Below are positions 10,916-21,952 of a DNA stretch of 64,000 bases, piece after piece. Position 1 is the stretch's first letter. Every line of letters starts with the position of its first letter. The notes under the pieces are model-generated. The model ran no database searches, was not told where the DNA came from, and saw nothing but the letters and a program-made list of their open reading frames with translations. The translations under genes and the position numbers were made by a program. Origin of the DNA: Tuctoria greenei (Eukaryota > Streptophyta > Magnoliopsida > Poales > Poaceae); contig JAYESD010000001.1 of the NCBI GenBank assembly GCA_036927565.1, positions 143,767,415-143,831,414 on the forward strand, written 5' to 3'.

Positions 10916-12107
10916 TGTTGACGGTTCTTAAGTGCCATATTTAGACCATCAATTCACCTCATAATGTGTCTAAAAGAGAAGCATAACATAGTGGTAGGGT
11001 TAAATAATAACCAATTCCACAAGTGTTAGTGTTTATTTGTGTGCAGGTGAATTAATACCCAAAAGTACCAAGACATTCAGGGAGTAATCCACTAAATTGG
11101 ATTGCAACAAATCAGGCGACACCATGTGTCATCATATGAATCAAATGGCCCACAAACAGTCGTATCCGAGGCAATCCAACGCTGTAGCATCCCAAAACAT
11201 CAAGAGGACCCACAAGTCAGCGACAGGCGAATTTTAGCAAAGACCAAGTCAGCCGAACACCCTGTTCGGCCGAACCAGTCTTGGTGCCAAACTTAGTCAA
11301 ACGACATGTGTTGATTCCTCCCGGCTTTCTAGTGGCGGGGATGACGGAATCATGGGCATTTGGTGGTGGGAACTTCCCCTCCTCCACATATAAATAGCAC
11401 CCCACACCTTGCTTCACACACACACACCAAAAAGTTAAGAATAGAATACCACTCCTAAGATTGAGAGTGGTCCTAGAGGCTGCCAAGTGGATGGAGAGTG
11501 TGGTGAAGAGTCTCGAAGGAGGCTTGGGCTTGTGAAGTCCCTCTTCTACACTTGTACCCCTACAAAGGTCTTATCGAAAGTAAGCCTTTGTGAATTCAAC
11601 TCAAGTTTGATTTACAATTCAAAGTAGTTTGCACAAGTAGTTACTTGTGGGTTCATTGCTTTAATTTATTAGAGGCTCTAGTTGTAGCTTTGTGTTCGAA
11701 ACAACTAGAGTAGTGATTTAGAATGTGAGCATGGTGCTTAGGTTACAAATCACTAGTGTATAGATCCACGAATTGAAGAGCTAGGCTGTAGGTGGTGACA
11801 ACCCTATCTATCCTTTGTAATCCTCCATGTTCGGCTATGCCATAGGCTCTTGGTGGGAGTCATCCTATTGTTGCTAGGGGTAAACCCGTGCTCGAAGCAA
11901 GTTGCTACCGCAAATCTCTTTGAATTAGAAATCCTCTTTGTTCCTTGCCTACCAAACAACTTTGTGTCCTTGGGTGAATTAGTTCGTAAGATTAGCACAC
12001 ACGTTCTTTGGATTCGATACCCTTGGGAATACTCTTTAAGGGGAAGTGCTACATGATAGTTTCTGTGCGCTTGCGGATTTTCATCTATGACGTAAGAAAC
12101 GTCAACA
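10916..12107 (+). repeat. 5' LTR of Athila-type element
   Basis: The LTR runs from TGTTGACGG to CGTCAACA, so its ends form an 8-bp inverted repeat. It has a TATAAATA box at 11389-11396, and a self-complementary TTCGGCCGAA sits at 11265-11274 in U3. It pairs with 19305-20510. Confidence 0.9.
11389..11396 (+). promoter_or_regulatory. TATA box of Athila LTR
   Basis: TATAAATA preceded by CCTCCACA. The same box is at 19790-19797 in the 3' LTR. It is the likely start of genomic RNA synthesis. Confidence 0.65.
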
Positions 12108-12115
12108 AACATTTC

Positions 12116-12133
12116 TGGCGTTGTTGCCAGAGA
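12116..12133 (+). promoter_or_regulatory. tRNA-Asp primer-binding site
   Basis: TGGCGTTGTTGCCAGAGA, eight bases after the LTR end, matches 14 of 18 bases of the tRNA-Asp complement TGGCGCCGTTGCCGGGGA. Minus-strand synthesis would begin here. Confidence 0.7.
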
Positions 12134-12218
12134 ACGGTTGTTGTTGATCTTCAAACCTTGTTCACCTTCATATTTATCTTCTTACCTTTCCTTTCCTTTC
12201 CTTACCAGGACCACATAT

Positions 12219-13110
12219 ATGGAGCAGTCTACCGTTCTTTCTTATTCTGCTACAAAGGGCAAGTTCTGTGAGCCAACGCTTATGGCGAAACTGATTTGTT
12301 CTACCAGCTATGAACTTCGTCTGGCTTTATAACAATGGTTCGGGAACAATCCTTCTCAGGAACGGATTGTGAAAACCCCTACCACCATCTACGAGAGTTC
12401 GAACAAGTGTGTTCATGCCTTCTAATCAAAGGTATGACACATGAAACTCTCAAATTGAAGTTGTTTCCTTTTTCCCTCAAGGAAAAAGTCGAACAATGGT
12501 ACGACCACAACGTTGGGAAGACAAAAGGTAATTGCACTGAATTACAAGACAAATTTTTTCTTGCTTTCTTTCCAATTGCTCGAGTTGTTTCCTTAAAAAA
12601 GGAAGTACTATGCTTCTGGGAGATGGAGAAGGAATATATAGGTGCAGCTTGGGATAGATTCTCTCTTTTGAAAAATTCTGGCCCAGATTTCTCCATTCCT
12701 GATACGTTGCTTTTGCAACATTTCTTCATGGGATTAAACAAAGAGTCTGCCCTACATCTTGACATTATGGCTGGAGGATCCTTTCTCCATAAAAGACACC
12801 AGAAAAAGGCAAGGATCTTATGGATCAAATTCTAGAAAAATCTTCTTTCATTATTGGTCTTAATGAGCCTCCTTAAGAAGAAGTCGTGTCAAGAAACGAG
12901 GATAAATCCATGGACAAGGATGAACCTATTTCTTGTTTATCTCAAACCTTGCCGGAAGAATCCTCTCCCGAACCAGAAACTACGAAGGAAGAGAAAATTC
13001 AATCCTTGGAGTTTCCCTTTTACTTCGAGGGAGAAATATTTGAAGATTTTGGTAATACGTAGTAGTATTGTTGCCATAGGAAACCATCATTGCCACTAAT
13101 TCCACTTGAC
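12219..13110 (+). pseudogene. gag: gag of Athila-type element, broken
   Basis: The likely start is ATG 12219 (MEQSTVLSYSA), which is in another frame from the main body. The body, 12335-12835, carries the Athila-type gag sequence: 'ENPYHHLREFEQVC', 'LKLFPFSLKEKVEQWY' and 'LLLQHFFMGLNKESALHLD'. This is a structural capsid protein. At about 12790 the frame shifts and a Pro/Glu-rich linker continues to about 13050 before double stops. No zinc knuckle is visible. Confidence 0.75.
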
Positions 13111-13211
13111 CCACCTGATGGAGTGTTCCCCAATAGACGGTCAAGGAGTTAGCCTCTATTCTAAGCAGAGAATGGACTGCAGAAGTCCAGCAGTCACTCG
13201 AAATTTTTCGG

Positions 13212-13742
13212 ATGACCTCACCTTTGGCAACCATTCTATGCTCCATTAGTGGGACACCAATAAGGGTCCTATACAACACCACTGTTGCAGCAAATTTCAT
13301 TTCTGATTCTTGTGCTCTTGCCATTCTAGGTGATGTGTTGTTGGCACCAACCGGAAAATCCTTCCGAGATTCTTTTGAAAACATCCTTGAAGGATTCGGG
13401 GTTTTGCAACAGGTGTATGTTAGACACAAAGATATTGAGGCTCCCCTAGACTTCCATGTATTTGAAATCCAAGATTTTGACATTATGATTGGGATTCCCA
13501 TCGAGAAATTTCTAATAGAAATTCCCTTGGAAGGAAACCTCAATGTCAAATTTGGAGGGAGAAAGTTCTCTATTCCCATTCTGCATTCAAAGAACACATT
13601 CGCAGAATCTCCCATCCAAGATGAACCGATAGAGGAGGCTATGACTCTTCAATTCTCGTCACCCCCTAAAATCGAAGGAGAAGAAGATTTCATCCAAGAG
13701 GAGGATGAATTTCAGGAGGCAATTGAATTGCCAAAAGAATAG
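13212..13742 (+). pseudogene. Aspartic-protease region of Athila-type element
   Basis: A 176-codon open frame in the position of the retroviral-type protease, between gag and RT. 'VLYNTTVAANFIS' aligns with the active-site strand and 'DFDIMIGIP' with the second hydrophobic loop. The active-site position reads Asn-Thr-Thr where an Asp would be expected, so I do not think it is an active protease. An acidic linker (EEDFIQEEDEF) leads to the RT. The assignment rests mainly on position. Confidence 0.55.
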
Positions 13743-15250
13743 TTCTCTCCAAAACCTCCTATTGAGCTAAAAATTTTACCTCCAGGCCTATGTTATGCCT
13801 TTCTAAATGGCGATTTGGAATACCATGTCATCATAAGTGACAAGCATTCAGATGATGAGACACTCAAACCCATAGCCATGCTAGAAAAGCATAGAGCTGT
13901 TTTTGGCTATTCACTACAAGATATCAAGGGAATCAGTCCAGCGTTATGCACCCATCACATCCCTATTGACCTTGAGAGTGTCCCCTTAAGGAAACCTCAA
14001 AGGAGATTGAATAATGTAATGCAGGAACTTGTAAAGAAGGAAGTCTTAAAACTTTTGCATGTCGGGGTTATTTACCATGTTCCTCATAGTGAATGGGGCA
14101 GCCCAATTCAAGTAGAGCCTAAGAAGGGAGGTATGACAGTTGTTCAAAATGTGAAGCATGAATTAATTCCTCAATGAACCGTCACAGGTTGGAGGATGTG
14201 CATTGATTACCAGAAACTTAACAAGGCTACAAGGAAGGATCATTTTCCGCTGCCCTTCATCGATAAGATGTTAGAGCGGTTGGCAAAACACTCCTACTTT
14301 TGTTTCTTGATGGGTGTTCAGGATATCATCAAATCCCAATCCACTGATCAAATAAGACCACATTCACATGTCCTTGCGGGACTTATGCCTACCGGCATAT
14401 GTCATTCGGACTGTGTAATGCTCCTGCCTCTTTTTAACGATGCATGATGTCGATCTTTTCCGACATGATTGAGGAGATCATGGAAGTATCCGTGGATAAC
14501 TTCTCCTTCTACGGAAAAACTTTTGATCATTGTTTGGAAATCTTAGACAAGGTCTTACAAAGATGCCAAGAGAAGGACCTAGTGCTTGATTGGGAAAAGT
14601 GCCATTTCATGGTCTGAAGGCATCGTCCTTGGACACCTAGTATCTAAGAGAGGGATAGAAGCGGACAAAGGAAAGATTGAAGTTGTTGAAAAACTTCCAC
14701 CTCCTATCAATGTTAAGGGAATCCGTAGCTTTTTAGGTCATGCAGGGTTCTATCAGTGATTCATCAGGAATTTCTCCAAAATCCGTAGACCCCTCACCAA
14801 ATTGTTATCTAAGGAAGCCCCTTTGATTTTGACAATGAATGCCTTAAATCATTTGATACACTAAAAAAGGCACTCATCTCAGCTCCAATCACCCAACCTT
14901 CTGATTGGATGCTGCCATTCAAAATCATGTGTGATGCTAGTGATTTTGTTGTGGGTGCGGTCCTAGGACAAATCAAAGATAAAAAGCATCATGCAATATC
15001 CTACGCTAGCAAAACTCTGGCAAGAGCTCAGCTCAATTATGCCACAACTGAGAAAGAGCTCTTAGTTGTAGTTTTTGCTATCGATAACTATAGATCCTAT
15101 TTGGTTGGAACCAAGGTCATATTCTATACAGACCCTGCTGCCTTGAAGTACTTGCTCACAAAAAGGATTCTAAACCAAGGCTAATCCGGTGGATTCTTCT
15201 ACTCCAAGAATTAGACTTAGAAATCAAGGATAAGAAAAGAGTAGAAAATT
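13743..15250 (+). pseudogene. pol: Reverse transcriptase and RNase H of Athila-type element
   Basis: RT motifs appear in order across three frames: 'HHIPIDLESVPLRKPQRR' (13950), 'WRMCIDYQKLNKATRKDHFPLP' split around 14200, a degenerate 'GYHQI' (14320) and the palm motif at 14492-14500. The palm motif reads V-D-N instead of V-D-D, so a catalytic Asp is Asn. RNase H (14909-15184) keeps its D-E-D residues in 'CDASDFVVGAVLGQ', 'TTEKELL' and 'YTDPAALKYLL'. At least four frameshifts or stops separate the blocks. The enzyme would copy genomic RNA into DNA if intact. Confidence 0.8.
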
Positions 15251-16580
15251 TCGTTGCAGATCATCTCGCATGTATGGGAGTCACGCAAACCATGGACATT
15301 CCTATCAATGACTTCCTACGAGATGATATGCTACTCAAGGTGACTGACTCTCACCCTTGGTATGTAGACATCATGAACTTCATGGTCATGGGATACGTAC
15401 CACCCGGGGAAAAGAAAAAGAAACTCATCTATGAGAGTCGTAGACACCTTGGGGATGACCCATACCCCTATCGAGTTTGTGCTGATGGCATTCTCGGAAG
15501 GTGCATCACATCAATCGAAGGCACCAAGGTTATTGAGAAATGCCATGCTAGCCCCTATGGTGGTCATTACGATGTTTAACGTACTCAGGCAAAGATCTGG
15601 CAGAGTGGATTCTATTGGCCTTCGATGTATGAAGACACAAAGGAATTCATTCTCAGATGTTGGAAATGTCAAAATCATGGAGGAATCTCCGCTTGCAATG
15701 TGATGTCCCTAACATATAATCTCCAAGTGGAATTATTTGATGTGTGGGGTATCAACTTCATGGGACCTTTTCCAAATTCCTATGACTGTGAGTATATCCT
15801 GGCGGTCGTATATTATGTGTCAAAATGGGTAGAAGACTTGCCATGGAAGAATGTTGATTCCAAGCAAGCTAGGAAAGTGTTCCATGAGATCATTTTTCCA
15901 CGCTTTTGGCACTCCCCTTATGGTCATAAGTGATGAAGGGTCTCATTTCATAGATAAGACTTTCCGGAACTTTTTGAGGGAGCTTGGCATCCAGCATAAT
16001 ATTGCTACCCCATACCACCCACAAACATGTGGTCAAGCAGAAACATCTAATAAGCAAATTAAGAATTCTCCAAAAGGCCATCTTGGAAATGGGAACAGGA
16101 TGGAAGCATAAGCTACCCGACACAATGTGGGCATACCGTACTGCCTACAAAACACCCATCGACATGTCTCCATTCCAACTTGTCTATGGGAAGACTTGTC
16201 ATCTTCCTGTGGAATTGGAACATAGAGCTTATTGGGCCATCAAGCGGTGGAACATGGATCTTCTTGAACTCGAAAAACACCGATTGAAGCAAATTTTCGA
16301 GTTGGAAGAGTGGAGAAATTAGATGTATCATAGTGCAAAATTTACAATGAAAGAACCAAAAGATGGCACGATAAGAGGATTACGCCAAAGTGTTCAAATA
16401 AAAATCTTTCTCTTTAACTCTAGGGTTAAACTCTTTGGACAAGGGAAGCTTAGAAGTATATGGGAAGGACCCTTCATTGTAGTAGAGACCTCATCCCATG
16501 GAGCAATCACACTCCAAGGTGATAATGGTTAACTATTCAAAGTGAATGGACACCGACTCAAATTATTTCTTGAATCCTAG
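15251..16580 (+). pseudogene. pol: Integrase of Athila-type element, catalytic Asp lost
   Basis: The zinc-binding region spans 15530-15690 (H near CHASPYGGHYDV; C-x-x-C in 'CWKCQNHGG'). The catalytic core has 'WGINFMGPFP' at 15743-15770, where the family has a conserved 'WGIDFMGPFP'; the first catalytic Asp is Asn (AAC at 15754-15756). The second Asp (ISDEGSHF, 15922) and the Glu (CGQAETSNKQIK, 16035) remain. The C-terminal part has 'KTCHLPVELEHRAYWAIK' and an SH3-like 'KLFGQGKLRSIWEGPF' (16430). Stops near 15579 and 15933 and a frameshift near 15900 break it. Confidence 0.8.
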
Positions 16581-19289
16581 GAGGATACAAAAAAAAAAGA
16601 AATTGATGTGACAAATCTTATTGATGCCATTTCTTTAAATTCTGTTTAATTCCTCCACATCCAACTGATGGGCCCATCCAAATATTCATCTATGGGGCCC
16701 ATTTAGTCGACCCACAAAAACTTGGCCCAAATGGAGCCACGAGAGGTTCAGCCGACTCCTCCTTCGTGTCCTCCTCATTTTGTTTTCTTGTACCGACTTT
16801 CCTTGCTTATCCCAACAATGTTCCTAGTGCTATCGCGTCGTTCCCCGCTTTCTTAAGGATAGGAACAGAGAGGGAACCTTGCACCTCACAGAAAACAATC
16901 ATATCCTGCTCCTCCCATCCATGTCATGGTCGACAAGAAACTTGTCCCTCGTGCCTCCTTTAGCTTGACCTTCAATCTGAGCAGAGACATCATGCCGGCC
17001 AATGACAACGCCACCCTCGCATTGGAGTCCGTCATGGCATTAGATGCTAAACCTCTCGCCATGATCCCGTCATCGACGACTCCACGTGAGCACATCACCA
17101 CACCTCGTCGTGTTGCCCGATCGCTTTACCAATGCCCATGAAGTTGCTGACACCTACTTGTCGTCCGACTGTGGCTGGCCTTAAGCCAGTCAAGACCCGT
17201 GTTTTTCCTAAAAAGACGAGTCTCTCCTAAAGTTGAACCCCGACGAAGAGTTTTGTACACTCTGAAGACCAAGAACAATGATGTAGTGAGCCACCACTAC
17301 AAGGCACCTACACGTACCTCACCGGAGCGCATGGGAGACCGCCTAATTATCCTTGGTGTGTGCAAACCTGAAGGAGGCTATGCAAAAGGATTCTTTAAGC
17401 GCGTGGATAATATGGAAATGGAGGAGTCGACGGGCTCATCGCCCTCCAAGATTAGGCAACACCTCTTCCGCCTATCATAAGGGGGCCACCTGGCCAATTT
17501 GAGGACAACGACGGGAAATCTACTCGTGCCCCTAAAGTGGTAAAACTTTCTAAGGAGTTAGCTTCTCTCTGTTTGGAGAACAATAAGCCGTCTGACTTAG
17601 TGGCTGAAGGTCGCATCGAGAGGGTGGAGCTAAAGGGTGAACTAATCTCCCTCAAGGAAGAGATCGATGGTTAGCCGTGGCATGAGCGCCAAGCTACATC
17701 GCTTATGCAATGCCATCGGGGAGCCCGACATCTACAACGCACCATAATTTAGATGTCCCGACAACATAGGATGCTTACTGTTTTAGGTTTAATTTTATTT
17801 CAAATTTTTAGTTTCCCAGTTTAGAATGAATAATGTAAGCATCCCTAATTTTTGAGTTCAATAAAGTGAACTTACTGGTTCATCTAACACCGGTATAGTT
17901 CCCCCTTTAGTTTATTTTTGTTGAATGAAGAATTCAGGAAACAAATGTGTGGGGGGGGGGGCATCCCAAATCGCGAAATCCCGACATGAAAAATTAGCGT
18001 TGCATCTCGAAACACATCGACCAAACATGCGATTCGACACATTGAAACAGAGCATCAGAGAGACCAGAAGGGGTTCAGCCGAACCCCCTGTTTGGCCGAA
18101 CTGGTGTGGGCCTCATACAACCCCGTTTTGCTACATAAATTCAGTTTGGATCTCCTATCCCCAAATATACGTGCTATCCTGATGTTTAAGTTGATCTCCT
18201 ATTTCAAATTGAATGTTTAAAATGAATCAACTCAACAATTGAAATTAAAACTTGGTGGTCAAGATTTACTTGATCTGAAAATTTGAATACTTTATATTTC
18301 AATTTATCACATTTTTTATGATTCCCACAGTTAAAGTAGGAAAACACATCATCTAAGTATTTGGCTAGTGTGACATGGTAAATGAGTTACTCTAGGAGAC
18401 ATCTCTTTGCAGGAAAATGATTTTGATATTTGCAAAAATTTGGAGTCTTGAACTTTTCCTAAGTCTCTCATTGGAAATTTAAATACCCACCAAAGTCATA
18501 TGATATATTTCTTGAAAGACCACATGCATATACCACTTTGCATCTTCATTAAACTTTGTCAAACTCTTGACCCTATTGAGTGACTTGCATGAAATCTTTG
18601 ATTAGGAATTTCTTGTGCACTCCACCATATTCCATAAATTCCACACAATCACCATTAAGAGATACTCTATGCAAATTCTGCAAAATTCTCTCTCAATAAA
18701 AATATGCAGAAAAGGAGTAGAAGGCATGGCTATAAGAGCTCTAAAAAAAGTGAATAAGTAGCCATGTTTCATCCTTGCACAAAAGAGAGTGATCAGTCAC
18801 CATTCATCATCCACCATCCATAATAAGTGCACAAGAATTTCTTTAGTCATTGGTTTTTGACGCATGATCGTCTCATGTGGATCTCGTTTTTGACTTAGCG
18901 ATATATGAATTGCAACGTGTGCCACATTTATCCCTACCGAGCTCCAGATATAACCATACTTAGTGTAGGGAAAGAATTGGAAAATTTTGCCAAGGTGAGG
19001 ATCAAAACACTTTGAGAGGTTTGAGAGATTCCAAATGAGAAATAAAGGCAAATGCTTGTTTAACTTTCCAATATACAAAAAATTGTCAAATCATTTCAGC
19101 AGGAGAAGATCCAAACTACATTCCAACCGTTCTACTCTTCGAACACCCAAGATAGATGTGGTAGCCATAGTCAAAGGGAATTCATGAATTGAGGTATAAG
19201 TTAAAATAACTAGTATTCTCATTTTCTAACATACAACAAATTTATGATAACACTTTAGTTCTTCTTCTTGCCTTCACTCGAGGATGACT
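16581..19289 (+). other. Long 3' region of Athila-type element
   Basis: Athila elements carry extra DNA, often a remnant env-like frame, between integrase and the 3' LTR. Here only short frames remain (16766-16963, 16926-17141, 17199-17480) and none has a recognisable domain or clear membrane segment. A run of about twelve G lies at 17951-17962. The 18060-18110 stretch repeats the TTCAGCCGAAC...TGTTTGGCCGAAC pattern of the LTR U3. From 18180 to 18800 the DNA is AT-rich and non-coding. Confidence 0.55.
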
Positions 19290-19304
19290 AAGTGTGGGGG
19301 AGTT
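19290..19304 (+). promoter_or_regulatory. Polypurine tract of Athila-type element
   Basis: AAGTGTGGGGGAGTT directly precedes the 3' LTR. It is the plus-strand primer site. The same GGGGGAGTT precedes the LTR at 63122. Confidence 0.8.
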
Positions 19305-20510
19305 TGTTGGCAGTCCTTAAGTGCCATATTTAGATCGTCAATTGACCTCATAATGAGCCCAAAAGAAAATCATAACATAGTGGTAGGGTAAAATACTAAC
19401 CAATTCCACAAGTGTTAGTGTTTATTTGTGTGCAGGTGAATTAATACTCAAAAGTACCAAGACATACAGGGAGTAATCCATTAAATTGGATTCCAACAAA
19501 TCAAGCGACACCACGTGTCATCACATGAATCAAATGGCCCACAAACAGTCGTATCCGAGGCAATCCAACGGGTCGCGCCACAAAACATCAAGAGGACCCA
19601 CCATTCAGCAACCTGGAGAAAGCACACGCGGATCAGAGTAAAGACCAGGTCGGCCAAACACCCTGTTCAGTCGAACCAGTCTTGGCGCCAAACTGGGTCC
19701 AACAACGCGTGCCGAATTCTCCTAGCTTTCTGGTTGCGGGGATAACTAAATCACGAGCATTTGGTAGCGGGAACCGACCCTCCTCCACCTATAAATAGCA
19801 CCCCACACCTCACTTCACACGTACACACACCAAAAAGTTGAGAATAGAATACCACTCCTAAGGTTTAGAGTAGTCCTAGAGGCTTCCAAGTAGAAGAAGA
19901 GTATGGTGAAGAGTCTAGAAGAAGGACGCTTGGGCTTGTCAAGTCCCTCTTCTACACTTGTACTCCTACCAAGGTTTTATTCAAAGTAAGCCTTTGTGAA
20001 TTCAATTCAAGTTTGATTTTCGATTAAAAGTAGTTTGCACAAGTAGTTACTTGTGGGTTCATTGCTTTAATTTATTAGAGGCTCTAGTTGTAACTTTGTT
20101 TCGAAACAACTAGAGTAGTGATTTAGAACGTAATCATGATGCTTAGGTTAGAAATCACTAGTGGATATCTCGTAGGCAGTAGGTGGTGACATCCCTACCT
20201 GTCCTTTGTAATCCTCTACGTTCGGCTATGTCATAGGCTATTGGCAGGAGTCGTCCTAGTGTTGTTAGGGGTAAACCCCTGCCGAAGCAAGCAGCTACCG
20301 TAAATCTCTTTGAATTAGAATCAATACTTCGAATTCCTCTCTTTTCCTCGCCTACCAAACAACTTTGTGTCCTTGGGTGAATTAGTTCGTAAGATTAGCA
20401 CACACATTTCTTGGATTCGATACCCTTGGGAATACTCTTTAAGGGGATGTGCTACACGACAGTTTCCATGCACTTGCAAATTTTCATTTGTGACGTAAGA
20501 AACGTCAACA
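19305..20510 (+). repeat. 3' LTR of Athila-type element
   Basis: It begins TGTTGGCAG and ends CGTCAACA, and pairs with 10916-12107. A TATAAATA box lies at 19790-19797. The two LTRs differ at many scattered positions and small indels, so this is not a very recent insertion. Confidence 0.9.
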
Positions 20511-20515
20511 CTCAT
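20511..20515. repeat. Target-site duplication CTCAT (right)
   Basis: Identical to 10911-10915. Confidence 0.9.
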
Positions 20516-20869
20516 CAGCATTGTTTAATTGACTTAGTCATTCTCTCCCTAGGTTTAGTAAACAAAGCTTACAGAATAACGTAATGGTTGAATTACCATG
20601 CAGAAACTTAGGAATAGTGATGTCCATAATTCTGATTTGAAACATATTCATACATTTATCACTAGATTTCAAATTACTAGGCAAGACATTAGAAATATTC
20701 AGGAGGATAAAATTGAGAATTTTATTTGCCATGATCCAAATGATAAATATTTGCTCTTGTAAAAAGTAAAGATGGTTAGAAAATTCAAGATGAAGGGACC
20801 CATAGAGTGTACATCTATCGCTTGCATTGCTATGAGTTGGAGTAAAAATGGTAGGGACTTGAATGAAGT
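20516..20869. other. Unassigned AT-rich host sequence
   Basis: Lies between the Athila element and the first recognisable piece of the Z-type LTR. It does not resemble the corresponding part of the LTR at 63122 and has no long open frame. It is likely decayed transposon DNA. Confidence 0.35.
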
Positions 20870-21055
20870 GATCCTTGTTTGGTTGTGGAGTCCGTGCATG
20901 TGATAGGAGTAGATGTTATTATAGTCAATTCATAATGTTCATATCTTGTTATCATAAATATCATATACCACCACTATAGTCTAATTAGGTATTAATATGA
21001 ATATGTTAGTTCTTGGTCCCAACATTGGTTCAATGATGTTTAGGTTAGTCATTGT
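20870..21055 (+). repeat. Z-type Athila-like LTR, fragment 1
   Basis: Matches 63636-63833 of the LTR at the right edge of the window: shared CATGTGATAGG-type, TACCACTATAGT-type and AACATTGGTTCAATGATG-type stretches. It is interrupted at 21056 by a solo LTR and continues at 21911. Confidence 0.7.
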
Positions 21056-21910
21056 TGTCGAAGCGTTTTTACGACACTTCCCCCGGACCCTCTAAGGAGC
21101 AGCCCGCGGATGTTCTTTTTAGGAGGGGTGAATTTTTTGGAACAATGAGCTAGATGAACACGAATGATTTATGTGGTTCGGGCTGCTGGGGGGCATAATA
21201 CCGTACATCCACGGGGTGGTTGTGTTGTATGGTCTGACCGAGGCGTGAGAGAGCTCTCCCTTCTGTCGTGGTTGCCTGGTCCTTTTATAGGTGAAGGACC
21301 GGCAGGTTACATTATGACAGGGGCCCGACAGGTGGCCCCAGGTTAGTTAGTCATAAAAGTGTATTAATGTCCCTTAATGACACATTAATGGCGCTTGATG
21401 GTGCACTAACATTTCTTGATGACACGTTAATGGTCTTGATGGGTCTTCATGGTGTATTAATGTGTCTTGGGGAAACATTAATAGTGTCTTGAAGCCGCGT
21501 TCTTGATGATGCACTAATGTTGTCTTGAGTGCACACGTCGTCTTCATGATCCGCGGGACGCGTGGCAGCACTGGACCATTCCTCAGTGAGGAGGCTGGGT
21601 CCAGAGCCGCAGGACGCATAGCAGCATCGGACCTCTCCTCGGCGGGGAGGTTAGGTCCGAAGCCGCAGGTCGCATGGCAGCACCGAAGGTCTGGAGCTGC
21701 GGAGCACGTGGCAGCTTCGGAGCCACCCTTGGCAAGGAGGCAGATCCGGAGCTATGAAGACGTGGCAGCACTGGAGCCACCCTTAGTAGGGAGGCATGTC
21801 CGGAGCTGCGGGACACGTGGTAGCTTTTGGGTACTTCTCCTCTTGGGAGGTGGAACTCAGCGTCTTGTCTTCCTTGTATGCGGGGGTACCCGGTCTACAG
21901 GGTACCGACA
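21056..21910 (-). repeat. Solo LTR related to the X/Y family
   Basis: It is 855 bp and reads on the - strand from TGTCGGTACCCTG (21910) to CTTCGACA (21056). It shares a TATA segment (CCTTTTATAG), GGCCCGACAGGTGGCCCC and CACGTGGCAGC motifs with the X/Y LTRs but is clearly divergent. Flanks are ATTGT (21051-21055) and ACTGC (21911-21915). The uninterrupted paralogue at 63829-63833 reads ATTGC, so these are two mutated copies of one TSD. No internal region remains. Confidence 0.75.
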
Positions 21911-21952
21911 ACTGCCTTAAGAAGATATTTGTACCATGGCTCTTAAGGTATT
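21911..21952 (+). repeat. Z-type Athila-like LTR, fragment 2
   Basis: Continues fragment 1: CTTAAGAAGATATTTGTACC matches 63834-63853. Its last five bases, GTATT (21948-21952), are the left TSD of element X. Confidence 0.75.

Larger units (their letters stand above)
10916..20510 (+). mobile_element. Full-length Athila-type Ty3/gypsy retrotransposon
   Basis: The element is 9,595 bp with LTRs of 1,192 and 1,206 bp, both running TGTTG...CAACA, and an exact 5-bp TSD (CTCAT). Order: LTR, tRNA-Asp PBS, gag, protease, RT, RNase H, integrase, a long 3' region, PPT, LTR. The tRNA-Asp primer and an integrase C-terminus with 'KTCHLPVELEHRAYWAIK' are typical of the Athila lineage. All coding domains are broken, and two catalytic aspartates have become asparagine, so it cannot move by itself. 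Confidence 0.9.

Noticed and set aside
12116..12133. tRNA gene
   Set aside because: Only the 18-base complement of a tRNA 3' end is present, which is a primer-binding site. No cloverleaf was found here or at the other PBS positions.
16766..17480. Env-like gene in the Athila 3' region
   Set aside because: The position fits, but the frames are short and mutually shifted, with no clear signal peptide, fusion or membrane segment that I could defend.
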